Counted from the stretch's first letter, positions 36,118-46,062 are shown. The stretch: DNA of 64,000 bases from Clostridium sp. AT4 (GCF_001517625.2 NZ_LN999828.1:1982661-2046660), one strand, 5' to 3'. A program made the numbers and translations. Notes: generated from the sequence alone by a model not told the origin.

Positions 36118-37197
36118 TTATTTTCCCATACAATATTTACGCCTTACTAACATGCTGGCTTCCCTATAAAACAAATAATTTGTCCATCTAAGAATTTTTA
36201 ATGCTTTATTAATATTGCTGTTATATATTGCTGGATAATTTTGACGTAGTCTTTTTTCAAATCCCTGTATAGACTTTTTCTTAGTATTTGTCGGGGGATA
36301 ACTCAGCATTATTTTCATTTTTCCTGCTATGATACGTGCAATAATTTTTTCTATATACCGCTGTTTTTCTTGACTGCACATTATATTCTTATTTAATCTA
36401 TCATAAAATACCAATAAGGACTCAATTACTTTATCATAATTTTTTTCATTTACTTGCATTTTTTCTATGCTAACACTTTGCCCCTGCCTTCCTAAACGAT
36501 ACATATAGACAAATGCGTCTACAAATTTTATAGTTCTTACATACGGAATAGGGTATATAATATATTCAGAATCTACATAATAACACCGTTCATCAATCTT
36601 AATATTATTTCTTTTCAAAGTTTCAGTTTTAATCGTCATATGATGCATTTTGATATAAATACGATCTGCAATTTCATCAAATATATATTCTTTATTATAA
36701 TCTACCCCTACAAAAGGAATCTTCATCTCTGCTTTTCGAACAAAATCCTCTTTATTTCTCTGACCTTCGTCATAAACCCAATAAAAACCCGAAGCTATGA
36801 TGTCCGAATCACTTTTCCTTAAAGTGTTAAGCAATTTAATAAAAGCCCCCCTTTCTACCCAATCATCTGCATCCACTACCTTAAAATATTTACCCGATGC
36901 ATTTAAAATTCCTATATTAATTCCTGAACCATGTCCTCCATTTTCTTTTGTAATCAACTTAAATGTATTTGGATAATACTTTACAAATTCTTCTGCAATA
37001 TCAGCTGAATTATCTGTTGATCCATCATTAACAATAATTACTTCCAAATCAGATAATAATTCTGGGATACAGAACGACTCTAAATTATCTTTCAAATATT
37101 TTTCTGCGTTATACGCCGGCACCACAACTGTCAATATTTTTTTGAAAGTTTTTTCATCCACCTTAATATGACTCCTTCCCATAATCTTATCTTTCAC
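36118..37197 (-). CDS. GT2 family glycosyltransferase
   Basis: 359 aa. The first codon used is GTG at 37197; an internal ATG at 37182 (MGRSHIKVDE) is possible and neither site is strong. GT-A domain from ILTVVVPAYNAEKYL, with IIVNDGSTDNSADIAEE and VVDADDWVERGAF as the metal site. The C-terminal part is basic. It probably adds one sugar of the repeat unit. It is followed at 26 bp by the permease gene. Confidence 0.87.
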   Translation of the reverse strand: MKDKIMGRSHIKVDEKTFKKILTVVVPAYNAEKYLKDNLESFCIPELLSDLEVIIVNDGSTDNSADIAEEFVKYYPNTFKLITKENGGHGSGINIGILNASGKYFKVVDADDWVERGAFIKLLNTLRKSDSDIIASGFYWVYDEGQRNKEDFVRKAEMKIPFVGVDYNKEYIFDEIADRIYIKMHHMTIKTETLKRNNIKIDERCYYVDSEYIIYPIPYVRTIKFVDAFVYMYRLGRQGQSVSIEKMQVNEKNYDKVIESLLVFYDRLNKNIMCSQEKQRYIEKIIARIIAGKMKIMLSYPPTNTKKKSIQGFEKRLRQNYPAIYNSNINKALKILRWTNYLFYREASMLVRRKYCMGK

Positions 37198-37243
37198 AGC
37201 ATTTATTTGTTATTTTAAAATCAACCCTTTAACTATATTCTAA

Positions 37244-38071
37244 TTAGTTTCTCAATCTTGTCATATATATATATCGACGAATTTTCGCTGGAACAAGACT
37301 AATCAATATACGTATAGATCCGAAAATTATAAATTGTGACATATTGATCATTTTCAATTTATATATTTTCTCAAGAAACTTAAGAATTGCCCAAGCATAT
37401 AATGCCCCTCCTCGTCGCTCATATATATGATTGCTTCTCATATATAAAAGTACCTGTGGCATATTAGCAAATTTAGCTCCATTTTGAAACATTCTAACCC
37501 ATAAATCATAATCTTCAAATAAATAACATGACTGATATCCTCCAGCTTCCATAGCCTTAGATTTCCGAAACATAACGCATGGATGATTAATTGGATTTCT
37601 ACTCCGTATATAATTTTTCAATTCAGTATGGGTTTCTGGTAAACGCTTATAAGATGTAACAAATTGCAACGCTTCTTTTTCTGTTGTTGCTTCTCCTATA
37701 AACTCAGCCAAAGTACCACTTAATACATCCACATCCGGATGTGTCTCAAAATAATCTAATTGAAGTTCACATCGTGTGGATACCGAAACATCATCACTAT
37801 CCATGCGGGCAATCCATTCATTCTTGCATATACCAATTCCTTTAGACAATGCAACTCCAAGCCCCTGATTTTTCTCTAATCGGAGCAACTTTATGTTATC
37901 TATATATTTTTCTATTATTTTATCCTGCTCATCAGTTAAAGGACCATCACAGACAAGAATAATTTCATCTGCTTTTTCTGTTTGAAGCAACATACTTTCT
38001 ATTGCTGCACGCAAATATACCGGAGAATCTTTATAGTAAACTGACATAAGCACAGAGTATTTTCTATTCAT
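37244..38071 (-). CDS. GT2 family glycosyltransferase
   Basis: 275 aa. GT-A fold with KYSVLMSVYYKDSPVYL at the start, EIILVCDGPLTDEQ, IARMDSDDVSVSTRCELQLDYF as the metal-binding Asp motif, and NPINHPCVMFRKSK with FEDYDLWVRMFQNGAKF. These features match the rhamnosyl/galactosyl GT2 group (WaaE/AmsE-like). A hydrophobic helix near the C-terminus may contact the membrane. Confidence 0.87.
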   Translation of the reverse strand: MNRKYSVLMSVYYKDSPVYLRAAIESMLLQTEKADEIILVCDGPLTDEQDKIIEKYIDNIKLLRLEKNQGLGVALSKGIGICKNEWIARMDSDDVSVSTRCELQLDYFETHPDVDVLSGTLAEFIGEATTEKEALQFVTSYKRLPETHTELKNYIRSRNPINHPCVMFRKSKAMEAGGYQSCYLFEDYDLWVRMFQNGAKFANMPQVLLYMRSNHIYERRGGALYAWAILKFLEKIYKLKMINMSQFIIFGSIRILISLVPAKIRRYIYMTRLRN

Positions 38072-38192
38072 AATAATTACGCTTATTTAATTTTATAGAA
38101 TTTAATAAATCGCTTCAAATATTTTGTATAGTATATCATTACAGCCGATAATATGCAACTTACGTTTTTATACCATACTTCAATAATAATTT

Positions 38193-39557
38193 CTATAAAA
38201 TACTATTTTTACCTTCTACAACACCTTCTGTACTCTCCTTCAAAAACATAATTTTAGGCGTCATCAGAATCAACTTCAGATCTAGAAGAAGTGAATATTT
38301 TCTGATATACATCAAATCTAGCTTCAACTTATCATAAAATGTAGTATTATATTTTCCGTATACTTGTGCGTAACCAGTTAATCCGGACTTTACTTTTAAA
38401 CGATAACTGAACTCTGGTACATCCTTCTCAATTTCAGCAGCAATATCTGGACGTTCTGGTCTTGGACCTACTACAGACATCTCTCCCTTTAAGATGTTTA
38501 CGATTTGGGGAAGTTCATCTAGTCGAGTAGCCCGCAAAACTTTTCCTATCGGTAAAACTCTAGGATCTTTATCTGTTGCCAATACTGGGCCAGATGTTTT
38601 CTCTGCATCGACTATCATTGTACGAAATTTATAAATCATAAACTTTTTTCCATTTTTTGTAAGACGTTCCTGTTTGTAAAACACAGGACCGTTGTCTGTA
38701 CACTTTATTCCAATTGCCGCAATCAAAAATATAGGCGAGAACAAAACGAACATCAATGATGCAATCAACACATCCTCTGCCCGTTTTATCCACTCCTGCT
38801 CAATACTTAATCCTATATTTCTCGAAAGCATAAGAGGTGTATCAAATATATTTAGTTCATCTGAACTCCTCAATAATACATCTGAAATTTTGGGAACACT
38901 ATAAGTGCGAATTTCTGACATATAACAATATTTCAGAAGCAAATTCCTTTCATGAGATGGCATATCCCCCAACACAACTGCATCATATTGGTCTATTTTC
39001 TTTTTTATATCTTCCATTCTGCTTTTGTAGGAAATCACTTCACAAATCTGGTATTTATCATCTCTGGCATTCATTTTATCCCTGAGGTGATAATCTTTCC
39101 TATCGCCTTCCACGAAAAGCATTTTTCTTGGAGGAAACATATTACGATAAACTGTTTGAAAAAGCATTGTCCAAATTATAATAAAAGCTATTTCAGCCAA
39201 TGTCATTGGAAGCAAATAAATCGGATTTACCAGACGTCTGTCAATTACTGCAATTTGAAGATACGTTACAATATTAGTAAACAAAACGGATATGACCTGT
39301 GAATAGATAAGGTTTCCGTTTTTTAAATAACCGATTTCAAAACCACCATATGTACTCATAAAAAACGCAAGGAGAATTCCATATATCAGTACCATCATCC
39401 AATTACCACGTCGATAAAATGGAGCCTGAAGTATAGTTTCATTATAATAGCCGCTCCATACAACTGCATAAAGCAGACACAACCCTAAAAGCATGATAAC
39501 TGCAAAGCTCAATTTTATCAGACGTTTATATCGTTCTCTTATCCTACTGTTTCTCAT
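38193..39557 (-). CDS. Polyprenyl-phosphate sugar-1-phosphate transferase, second locus
   Basis: 454 aa. Four or five N-terminal helices, a central domain starting MLFVEGDRKD, then a membrane helix (near DVLIASLMFVLFSPIFLIAA). Catalytic domain with ERLTKNGKKFMIYKFRTM, Asp-Glu in TRLDELPQIVN, and SVVGPRPERPD. It starts repeat-unit synthesis for this locus. Its divergence from 1664-3088 implies separate glycans. A 121-bp AT-rich gap without features separates it from the GT2 gene downstream. Confidence 0.92.
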   Translation of the reverse strand: MRNSRIRERYKRLIKLSFAVIMLLGLCLLYAVVWSGYYNETILQAPFYRRGNWMMVLIYGILLAFFMSTYGGFEIGYLKNGNLIYSQVISVLFTNIVTYLQIAVIDRRLVNPIYLLPMTLAEIAFIIIWTMLFQTVYRNMFPPRKMLFVEGDRKDYHLRDKMNARDDKYQICEVISYKSRMEDIKKKIDQYDAVVLGDMPSHERNLLLKYCYMSEIRTYSVPKISDVLLRSSDELNIFDTPLMLSRNIGLSIEQEWIKRAEDVLIASLMFVLFSPIFLIAAIGIKCTDNGPVFYKQERLTKNGKKFMIYKFRTMIVDAEKTSGPVLATDKDPRVLPIGKVLRATRLDELPQIVNILKGEMSVVGPRPERPDIAAEIEKDVPEFSYRLKVKSGLTGYAQVYGKYNTTFYDKLKLDLMYIRKYSLLLDLKLILMTPKIMFLKESTEGVVEGKNSIL

Positions 39558-39749
39558 AATTCACTCAATTCTTCCCCCATATCACATAGGAGATTTTTAT
39601 ATAATAAAGGACAATAAATCTCTGTACAGTATAGCATCTAATATCCTTTTTCGCAACTTTACAATAACCGAAAAACCCTGGAAAACCTTTAATATTTTAT
39701 TAAAAGAGCCATATTCTCCCACTGATCAACAGCCATTGTCCTCATTGCC

Positions 39750-39798
39750 ATAACAAAATAAGATTGGCACCTTTAACTCAGCTAAGGTACCAATCTTT
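39750..39798 (-). terminator. Intrinsic terminator after the polymerase/ligase gene
   Basis: On the minus strand AAGATTGGTACCTT pairs with AAAGGTGCCAATCTT and is followed by ATTTTGTT. It lies between the polymerase/ligase gene and the second glycosylphosphotransferase gene, so that gene probably has its own promoter in 39558-39750 or relies on readthrough. The rest of that 249-bp gap shows no gene. Confidence 0.75.
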
Positions 39799-39806
39799 AA
39801 ATTCTC

Positions 39807-41432
39807 TTAATGATTCTGTTTTTTTCTGAGCACTGCCATTCCCATCATAATCATCAAGAACATGATAGGCGTTACAATAGGCACACTGATATTAACAACT
39901 GCCTGTACGCAGTAACAAATTGCCGCAAAGGTCATAGCCATTACAACAGGCTTTTTGAAACCTTCCCGAATCATTTTCACAAAAGAAGTTCCAAGGAATG
40001 CCAGATACGCAGTCAGTCCCACAGCGCCAATGGTCACAAGATACTGCAGATACTCATTATGAACATTTTCATATTTCTGGCTCGTAGTATTCAGCATATC
40101 ATCCCAGAAATTCTGAACTGTAATTACGCCAAATGTATCCGGACCATGGCCAAACAATTTATGACTCAGCGGAAAATCACGATAAATCTCCCTTGCAATT
40201 CTCCATACATACCCTCTTTCTGTTCCCCAGGAGTCATTCATTACTACATAATTTGCAATAGAACCATATCTCTCGCTGTTTCCGGCTATGTTCGCATCAT
40301 ACAGTACAAATACAATCCCCAATGCCCCAAGAACTACCAGTCCAAGCCACAAATACCATAAAATACGGCTTTCTGCTCTCTTCTGTCCCTGCTTCTCTGT
40401 TCTGCTGTTATAGATATACACCCCGGCAGTCAACGCCCATAGAAACAGAGCAATCCCCCATAAACCAGGTATACGGGTAAATAAATTGAAAATACCGCTG
40501 ATTTCCTGAACACGCTCGCCAAACGTATGCTCAATCCAGTCAATCCCTAAGAGAACCGTCACAAACGTAGCAAGAATTGCTGTATATGAATAGACTCCCT
40601 TTCTGCTTCTGAAAAGATACAGCGGCAGAAAACCTAACAATGCAAACAATGTCAAATATGCATTATCACTGACTCCCATGATCAGCGCCATAAATGCAAA
40701 TGTCATGCAAATATAATACCATATTTTGCGCTTTATATCCTTCTCTGCTGCAAACATAACGGCACTTGCCCCCATAGGAAGTGCAAGATATGCTGTATAT
40801 GTGTTAATATTTCCAATCGTGGATACAAAAATACTATAATCTTCCGGCGATATTTCTTTCTTAAATCCCAGGGGATCCAGATTAAAAAAATGCAGAATTC
40901 CCAAAAGGCAAACGATCAATCCGGCTCCTAAGAATACATCCATATACCATCTTTTAAATTCCAGACACCGGGTTACAAGAAAGTAGCATATTGTATATAA
41001 TAAAATCAAAAATAGTCCGCAGTACCGCCCTTCATTTCCCCAAAAAGACTCGTAAAGATATTCTGACTGCAGGGTAGAAATGACTGCTGACAGCGTAAAC
41101 GCAATCATGGCCCAGTCTACAATCGTGAGAGATGATATTTTTATCTCACTGCGCATCGCCTTCATTACTTCACCGCCATAAAGAAGTCTGTCCCTGCAAA
41201 CATAAACAAATGCTGCAGCAGCTGCAGATGCCGCCATTCCGATCACCATGGCACAGTAATAATAATATTTCGCAACAAGAATATTAAAATAATAATCCTG
41301 ATATACAAGCGGAAGCCCAGCCAAAATCAGAAGGGTAAATGCGCCTACAATCCTGCTGTTTGTCCCGCGCCATTCATCCCTGAACTGGCTGATCTGAGCT
41401 TCTATGGAATATGAGCTTTGATTTTGATCCAT
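39807..41432 (-). CDS. O-antigen polymerase/ligase-like membrane protein (Wzy/WaaL)
   Basis: 541 aa from the ATG at 41432 (MDQNQSSYSIEAQ), with GAGGT at good spacing; the longer frame starts at a GTG (41480) without a site. About 11-12 membrane helices. The large extracellular loop before the last helices contains KLFGHGPDTFGV and NVHNEYLQYLVTIGAVG, the Wzy_C/ligase hallmark (His and Tyr in a VHNEYLQ-like motif). It polymerises or ligates glycan chains outside the membrane. It is less AT-rich than the genes after it, and may mark the right border of the island. Confidence 0.87.
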   Translation of the reverse strand: MDQNQSSYSIEAQISQFRDEWRGTNSRIVGAFTLLILAGLPLVYQDYYFNILVAKYYYYCAMVIGMAASAAAAAFVYVCRDRLLYGGEVMKAMRSEIKISSLTIVDWAMIAFTLSAVISTLQSEYLYESFWGNEGRYCGLFLILLYTICYFLVTRCLEFKRWYMDVFLGAGLIVCLLGILHFFNLDPLGFKKEISPEDYSIFVSTIGNINTYTAYLALPMGASAVMFAAEKDIKRKIWYYICMTFAFMALIMGVSDNAYLTLFALLGFLPLYLFRSRKGVYSYTAILATFVTVLLGIDWIEHTFGERVQEISGIFNLFTRIPGLWGIALFLWALTAGVYIYNSRTEKQGQKRAESRILWYLWLGLVVLGALGIVFVLYDANIAGNSERYGSIANYVVMNDSWGTERGYVWRIAREIYRDFPLSHKLFGHGPDTFGVITVQNFWDDMLNTTSQKYENVHNEYLQYLVTIGAVGLTAYLAFLGTSFVKMIREGFKKPVVMAMTFAAICYCVQAVVNISVPIVTPIMFLMIMMGMAVLRKKQNH

Positions 41433-41608
41433 TTTCAACCTCTTTTCGATTTTACTTCTATGTAGTATATTGATTTTCACGCTCTACAGTATACCATCTT
41501 GCCCTTAAATACGCAATGTATATGGTGTTTTCTTCTTGTGATTCTCCTTGTAATTCTTCTGCTTTTCTGTACTCCAAAAGCCTTTTATCCTCCCTCCCCC
41601 ACCATGTA

Positions 41609-41637
41609 ACGATAATTTTCCTTATCGGAAGTATAAT
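41609..41637 (+). promoter_or_regulatory. Cassette A promoter
   Basis: TATAAT at 41632-41637; the -35 position at 17 bp reads ACGATA. The spacer has the small palindrome TTTCC-TTATC-GGAA shared by cassettes A, B and C. A 66-bp leader precedes the ATG at 41704. The 271-bp region 41433-41703 contains no gene. Confidence 0.7.
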
Positions 41638-41703
41638 CTACTCGTAATGCAATTAAGGAATTTCAAAAAGTATTTCAAAAAGAAAAAGGAGAGTGCATTC
41701 ATT

Positions 41704-43530
41704 ATGAAGAAGCAGACAAAGTTAGTTGCTGTACTTTCAACAGCAGCACTTCTCGCTATCGGCGCTTCCATGACTTCTTTCGCAGCTACAGGCTGGGCAG
41801 AGGAAGACGGAACATGGGTATACTACAACCGTGACGGCGAGAGAGCAACCGATTCCTGGAAGAAATCCGGAAACAACTGGTATTACCTGGACAGCGACGG
41901 TGAGATGGCAATCGATCAGCTCATCGAGGACGGCGATAACTACTACTACGTAGATATCAACGGTGTAATGGCTTCCAACCAGTGGGTTGCTATTGAGAAT
42001 GAGGATGCTGGCGAGGATGACGAGCCAGAGCACTACTGGTATTACTTCCAGGCAAACGGCAAGGCTTTAACCAATGGTGACAACGATAAGGTTTCCTTAA
42101 AGACCATCAACGGCAAGAAGTACGCTTTCGATGACGAAGGTAAGATGCTGTACGGCTGGGTTGAGGATACTTCTGCAGAGCGCCTCGACAATACGGATGG
42201 TGACGGTTTCAAGGATGCCGATTACTACTTCGGTGGCGAAGATGACGGTGCAATGACCACCGGCTGGCTGCAGATTGATATTACTTACGATGAAGCTATC
42301 AATGATGACTATAAGTATACTGCTGCTGCATTCAATGATGATGAGGATCAGACACGTTGGTTCTACTTCAAGTCCAATGGTAAGATGATTAAATCTGACG
42401 AAGGAGACAGAACTAAGGATAAGACCATCAACGGTAAGAAGTATGCATTTGACCAGTATGGTGCAATGGTAGCTGAGTGGTCTCTGGATTCTGATGATGA
42501 GAAGGAAGCTTCTGACAATGTAGGTCATTATGCAGCATCTACCAACCAGACTGTAGCAAGTGTCAGCGAAGCTTGGCAGGGTAAGGGCAACTATGCTCAG
42601 TATAGTAAAGCATGGAAGTACTTCAACAGCGTTGAAGATGGCGCTCGTGTAAGCAAGGGCTGGTTTAAGGTAGTTCCTGCTGAGTACCTGAATGAGGGTA
42701 AGTACGATGACGATGAGGATTTCTGGTACTATGCAGATGGCAGCGGCAATCTGTATGCTGGTGAGTTCAAGACTATCAAGGGCAAGAAGTATGCATTCCG
42801 TAATGACGGTCGTATGCTGACTGGTCTGAAATTCATCTTGGAGGATGACGATAACGATAATCTTACAGTATATGCTGATGATGATGGTACATACAACTTT
42901 GATAATGAGGACGATTTCCTTGATAATGCCGTAGCTTTTTATGAGTCAGGTGGTTACAAGTGCTACTACTTCGGCGGTGGAGATGATGGTGCTATGAGAA
43001 CTAATAAGACCACTGTTGAAATTGATGGTGAGAATCACAACTTCTACTTCGAGAAATCCGGAAGCAAGAAGGGTGCTGGCGTAACTGGCGAGAAGGATGA
43101 CAAGCTGTATCAGTCAGGTATGCTGTTAAAGGCTGACTCCGATGACAAGTACGTTGTTGTTGATAAGACTACAAAGTACACAACCAATGCTGCTGGTGAG
43201 AAGGTTCTTGATTATGTAACCTATAACAAGTTGGATGATGCTAAGGAATTTATGGCACAGGATGATGTACTTGAGTCAAATACACCAGTAGATGCTGATG
43301 GTAAGATCGATCTTGGCAATAACAACAAGAAAAAGGCTGAGGATATAAGTGAAGCTTACACTATCGGATATAAAGCGTATGGAAGCAGCGATATGACAAC
43401 ACATGAGTATTTCCTTGTAAATACTTCTGGTAAAGTTATCGACAACAGAGGCAAAAATAAAGATGGCAGTGATTACTATTATGTAACGGACAACAGTGGT
43501 AAGATCACCAACATCTATGTAGAAGACTAA
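41704..43530 (+). CDS. Cassette A gene 1: secreted acidic cell-wall-binding-repeat protein
   Basis: 608 aa from the ATG at 41704 (MKKQTKLVAVLSTAALLAIG), behind AAAAGGAGAG; an in-frame ATG 57 bp upstream is conserved in all three copies but has no site. Signal peptide, cleavage after SFA. The rest is tandem Trp/Tyr/Gly repeats (GTWVYYNRDGERATDSW, NNWYYLDSDGEM, KTINGKKYAFDDEGKMLYGW) with very many Asp and Glu. No enzyme domain, anchor or LPXTG signal. Codon use is narrow (AAG, GAC, GGC), as in highly expressed genes. Near-identical N-terminus to copies B and C; the segment around residues 275-300 and the C-terminus differ. Confidence 0.88.
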   Translation: MKKQTKLVAVLSTAALLAIGASMTSFAATGWAEEDGTWVYYNRDGERATDSWKKSGNNWYYLDSDGEMAIDQLIEDGDNYYYVDINGVMASNQWVAIENEDAGEDDEPEHYWYYFQANGKALTNGDNDKVSLKTINGKKYAFDDEGKMLYGWVEDTSAERLDNTDGDGFKDADYYFGGEDDGAMTTGWLQIDITYDEAINDDYKYTAAAFNDDEDQTRWFYFKSNGKMIKSDEGDRTKDKTINGKKYAFDQYGAMVAEWSLDSDDEKEASDNVGHYAASTNQTVASVSEAWQGKGNYAQYSKAWKYFNSVEDGARVSKGWFKVVPAEYLNEGKYDDDEDFWYYADGSGNLYAGEFKTIKGKKYAFRNDGRMLTGLKFILEDDDNDNLTVYADDDGTYNFDNEDDFLDNAVAFYESGGYKCYYFGGGDDGAMRTNKTTVEIDGENHNFYFEKSGSKKGAGVTGEKDDKLYQSGMLLKADSDDKYVVVDKTTKYTTNAAGEKVLDYVTYNKLDDAKEFMAQDDVLESNTPVDADGKIDLGNNNKKKAEDISEAYTIGYKAYGSSDMTTHEYFLVNTSGKVIDNRGKNKDGSDYYYVTDNSGKITNIYVED

Positions 43531-43574
43531 TCTTCTATTAAACAACGTCAATTTATTTAATATGACATAAGGGG

Positions 43575-43628
43575 GAAGCGTTATAGCTGATATAGAGATA
43601 TGTTAGCTGTAGCGCTTCTTTCTTTTTT
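43575..43628 (+). terminator. Hairpin between genes 1 and 2 of cassette A
   Basis: GAAGCGTTATAGCT pairs with AGCTGTAGCGCTTC and is followed by TTTCTTTTTT. The same element, nearly base for base, is found in cassette C (61418) and in varied form in B (46088). It may let only part of the transcripts read on to gene 2. Confidence 0.85.
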
Positions 43629-43662
43629 ACTAATAAAACCATATTATATAAGGAGGTTTTCT

Positions 43663-44814
43663 ATGTTCAAAAAACACTTATTATGCTTAGGATTGGCTGC
43701 TGTAATGGCAACTGCTTCTTCTTATCCTGCTTTTGCAGCGGTTAATTCCTCTCTCACTAGTACCACCATGGAAAACTGTGGCGCTTATCTTTTCGAGTGG
43801 CGTCCCATTGACTGCGGAAACGGAAATTATTTTGCGATTCTGGTAGGCGGAAATACAATTGCTGAAAGCAATGTAATCCTGAACCGGGGCTACGACTATG
43901 CTTATACCTTTGATCCCATGAACTACGCAAGGCCATGGGGTACTGTGCCGGATCTGGTAAATGTAGATGGTGTATGGGCAATTCCGGAAAACTGGGCGTC
44001 TCTTCCTGAAAACACACAGCCGGTTCTTCAGATTGTCCTGAAAACCAATAACAAAAATCTGAATACAGATAAACGCTATGTAAATGTTGTTCATCTTCCG
44101 GGAAATGTCGATCCCTCATCTCTTCCGGCCGAAGTTCGCAAGTACCTGATCAATGTGGACACCTCTGATGCAGGTGCCTACAACGGCACCGTAACTCCCG
44201 GATGGCAGACTGAGGCTGATGGAACCCAGAAGTATTTAAAACCGGACGGAACCTATATTACCGGATGGCTTACTCTGGATGAGGATCAGTATTACATGGA
44301 TGAGAATGGGGTAATGCTTAAGGATACAATTACACCGGATGGACATTATGTAACCGCAGAAGGAAAGCGAGTGTCATATATGCCGGGCTGGTTCCAGGAT
44401 AAGGATGGCTGGCGTTATATCCAGAAGAACGGCTACTATATGGCTAACAGCTGGTTTCAGGATACGGACGGAAAATATTACTACTTCAATATGGCTGCTT
44501 TAATGACTGTAAATGATGATACACCTGATGGATATCATGTAGATGAGAACGGTGTTTGGGATGGAAATGCTTCCACACAAATAAAAGAGACTGTAAATCT
44601 TGGCCCCGGTGTTTCCAAAGGTTGGGAACCTGTTGACACGGGCTGGAAATTCAAGCAGGAAGATGGAACTTATCTCACTAACAGCTGGAAGCAGGGACAG
44701 GACGGAAAGTGGTACTACCTCAATGAAGACGGATGGATGCTGAAAGATACAACTACACCGGATGGATTCTATGTAGACGCAGATGGTGTCTGGGATGAAA
44801 ATGCAGCCAATTGA
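43663..44814 (+). CDS. Cassette A gene 2: secreted protein with unrecognised N-domain and wall-binding repeats
   Basis: 383 aa from the ATG at 43663 (MFKKHLLCLG) behind AAGGAGG. Signal peptide with cleavage after AFA. The N-terminal domain (to about residue 170) is highly conserved in all three copies: MENCGAYLFEWRPIDCGNG, FAILVGGNTI, NRGYDYAYTFDP, NNKNL, VVHLPGN; it has two conserved Cys. I do not recognise it. The rest is wall-binding repeats (GWQTEADGTQKYLKPDGTYI, GKWYYLNEDGWMLKDTTTPD). Likely a surface protein displayed through its repeats. The gene-1 partner lies 132 bp upstream. Confidence 0.87.
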   Translation: MFKKHLLCLGLAAVMATASSYPAFAAVNSSLTSTTMENCGAYLFEWRPIDCGNGNYFAILVGGNTIAESNVILNRGYDYAYTFDPMNYARPWGTVPDLVNVDGVWAIPENWASLPENTQPVLQIVLKTNNKNLNTDKRYVNVVHLPGNVDPSSLPAEVRKYLINVDTSDAGAYNGTVTPGWQTEADGTQKYLKPDGTYITGWLTLDEDQYYMDENGVMLKDTITPDGHYVTAEGKRVSYMPGWFQDKDGWRYIQKNGYYMANSWFQDTDGKYYYFNMAALMTVNDDTPDGYHVDENGVWDGNASTQIKETVNLGPGVSKGWEPVDTGWKFKQEDGTYLTNSWKQGQDGKWYYLNEDGWMLKDTTTPDGFYVDADGVWDENAAN

Positions 44815-44833
44815 CAGTAAATAACGGCATATA

Positions 44834-44890
44834 AAAACAGGGTAAAGACTATTTCTGTTATAAAAGAAATAGAACTTTACCCTGTTTTAT
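44834..44890. terminator. Bidirectional terminator between cassettes A and B
   Basis: AAAACAGGGTAAAG pairs with CTTTACCCTGTTTT (14 bp), with A- and T-tracts on either side, in the 96-bp gap between the convergent gene-2 ends. Confidence 0.9.
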
Positions 44891-44910
44891 ATTAACTGCT
44901 GTAATAAGAT

Positions 44911-46062
44911 TTACTGTACAGGTTCTTCAGAAGATGCAGAGCCATTCCAGATACCGTTGGCATCTACGTAGTAGCCGTCAGGAGTAGTAGTGTCCTTTAA
45001 CATCCAGCCATCCTCATTTAAGTAGTACCACTTGCCGTCTGGGTTCTGCTTCCATGAATTGGTAAGGTAGGTTCCGTCCTCCTGCTTGAATTTCCAGCCT
45101 GTATCAATTGGCTCCCAACCGTCTGCCACGCCCGGTCCGAGATTTACTTTATTATTTACAGTGCTTGCATTTCCATCCCATACGCCGTTGGCATCTACAT
45201 AGTAGCCGTCCGGGGTAATATCATCTGTTTCCATATAGGTTCCGATGTTAATATAGTACCATTTTCCGTCTGTATCCTGAATCCATGTAGCCCCTGCATA
45301 GCGGCCATTTTTCATGATATAATGCCAGCCTCCTGCGTCCTGATACCAGCCGGGGATATAGTTGGTTTTTTCACCATTGATATTCACATACTTTCCGTCT
45401 GGCGTAATCGTATCTGTCAGCATATAGCCATTTTCATCCATGTAATAGGTTTCATCATCCGCATTCAGCCATGTATTGGTAATAAACGTACCGTCTGGCT
45501 TGCGGTATTTTTTCTTTCCTGTTTCATCGATAAACCAGCCGCCGGTAATGGTTCCCTCATATGCTCCCGCATCAGAACCATCTACGTTGATCAGATATTT
45601 GCGTACTTCTGGAGGAAGGGTGGAAGAATCCACATTTCCCGGAAGATGGACTACATCTACATAGCGTTCATTGGTATTAAGGTTTTTGTTATTCGTTACG
45701 AGGGTAATGCGTGCGACAGGCTGTGCTCCTTCGGGAAGAGAAGACCAGTTTTCCGGAATTCCCCATACGCCGTCGATATTTACCAGATCCGGAACCTGTC
45801 CCCAGGGACGGGGATATGCCATTGGATTAAAGGTATAAGCATAGTCGTATCCTCTTCTGAGAATCACATCACTTTCATTGATGGTGTTTCCTCCTACTAA
45901 AACAGCAAAGGAATGGCCGTTTCCGCAGTCCACCGGACGCCATTCAAAGAGATAGGCGCCGCTGTTTTCCATGGTAGTTGTATTGGCTGCAAATGCGGTA
46001 AATGCAGCTGAAACGGAAAGGGCTGCCGCCAGCATAATGGCTTTCAGTTTTCTTTTGATCAT
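44911..46062 (-). CDS. Cassette B gene 2: secreted protein with same N-domain and repeats
   Basis: 383 aa. Start MIKRKLKAIMLAAALSVSAAF after GAAGGAGGG; signal peptide cleaved after AFA. N-domain with MENSGAYLFEWRPVDCGNG, so the first Cys of the other copies is Ser here, then FAVLVGGNTI and NRGYDY-like RRGYDYAYTFNPM. Repeats end GKWYYLNEDGWMLKDTTTPD as in A and C, followed by a different short tail (SASSEEPVQ). It is the most divergent of the three gene-2 copies, mainly in the signal peptide and N-domain. Confidence 0.87.
   Translation of the reverse strand: MIKRKLKAIMLAAALSVSAAFTAFAANTTTMENSGAYLFEWRPVDCGNGHSFAVLVGGNTINESDVILRRGYDYAYTFNPMAYPRPWGQVPDLVNIDGVWGIPENWSSLPEGAQPVARITLVTNNKNLNTNERYVDVVHLPGNVDSSTLPPEVRKYLINVDGSDAGAYEGTITGGWFIDETGKKKYRKPDGTFITNTWLNADDETYYMDENGYMLTDTITPDGKYVNINGEKTNYIPGWYQDAGGWHYIMKNGRYAGATWIQDTDGKWYYINIGTYMETDDITPDGYYVDANGVWDGNASTVNNKVNLGPGVADGWEPIDTGWKFKQEDGTYLTNSWKQNPDGKWYYLNEDGWMLKDTTTPDGYYVDANGIWNGSASSEEPVQ

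Noticed and set aside
43600-43662. Upstream start MLAVALL for cassette gene 2 (also at 61443)
   Set aside because: It starts inside the intergenic hairpin without a ribosome site; the ATG after AAGGAGG gives a normal signal peptide.
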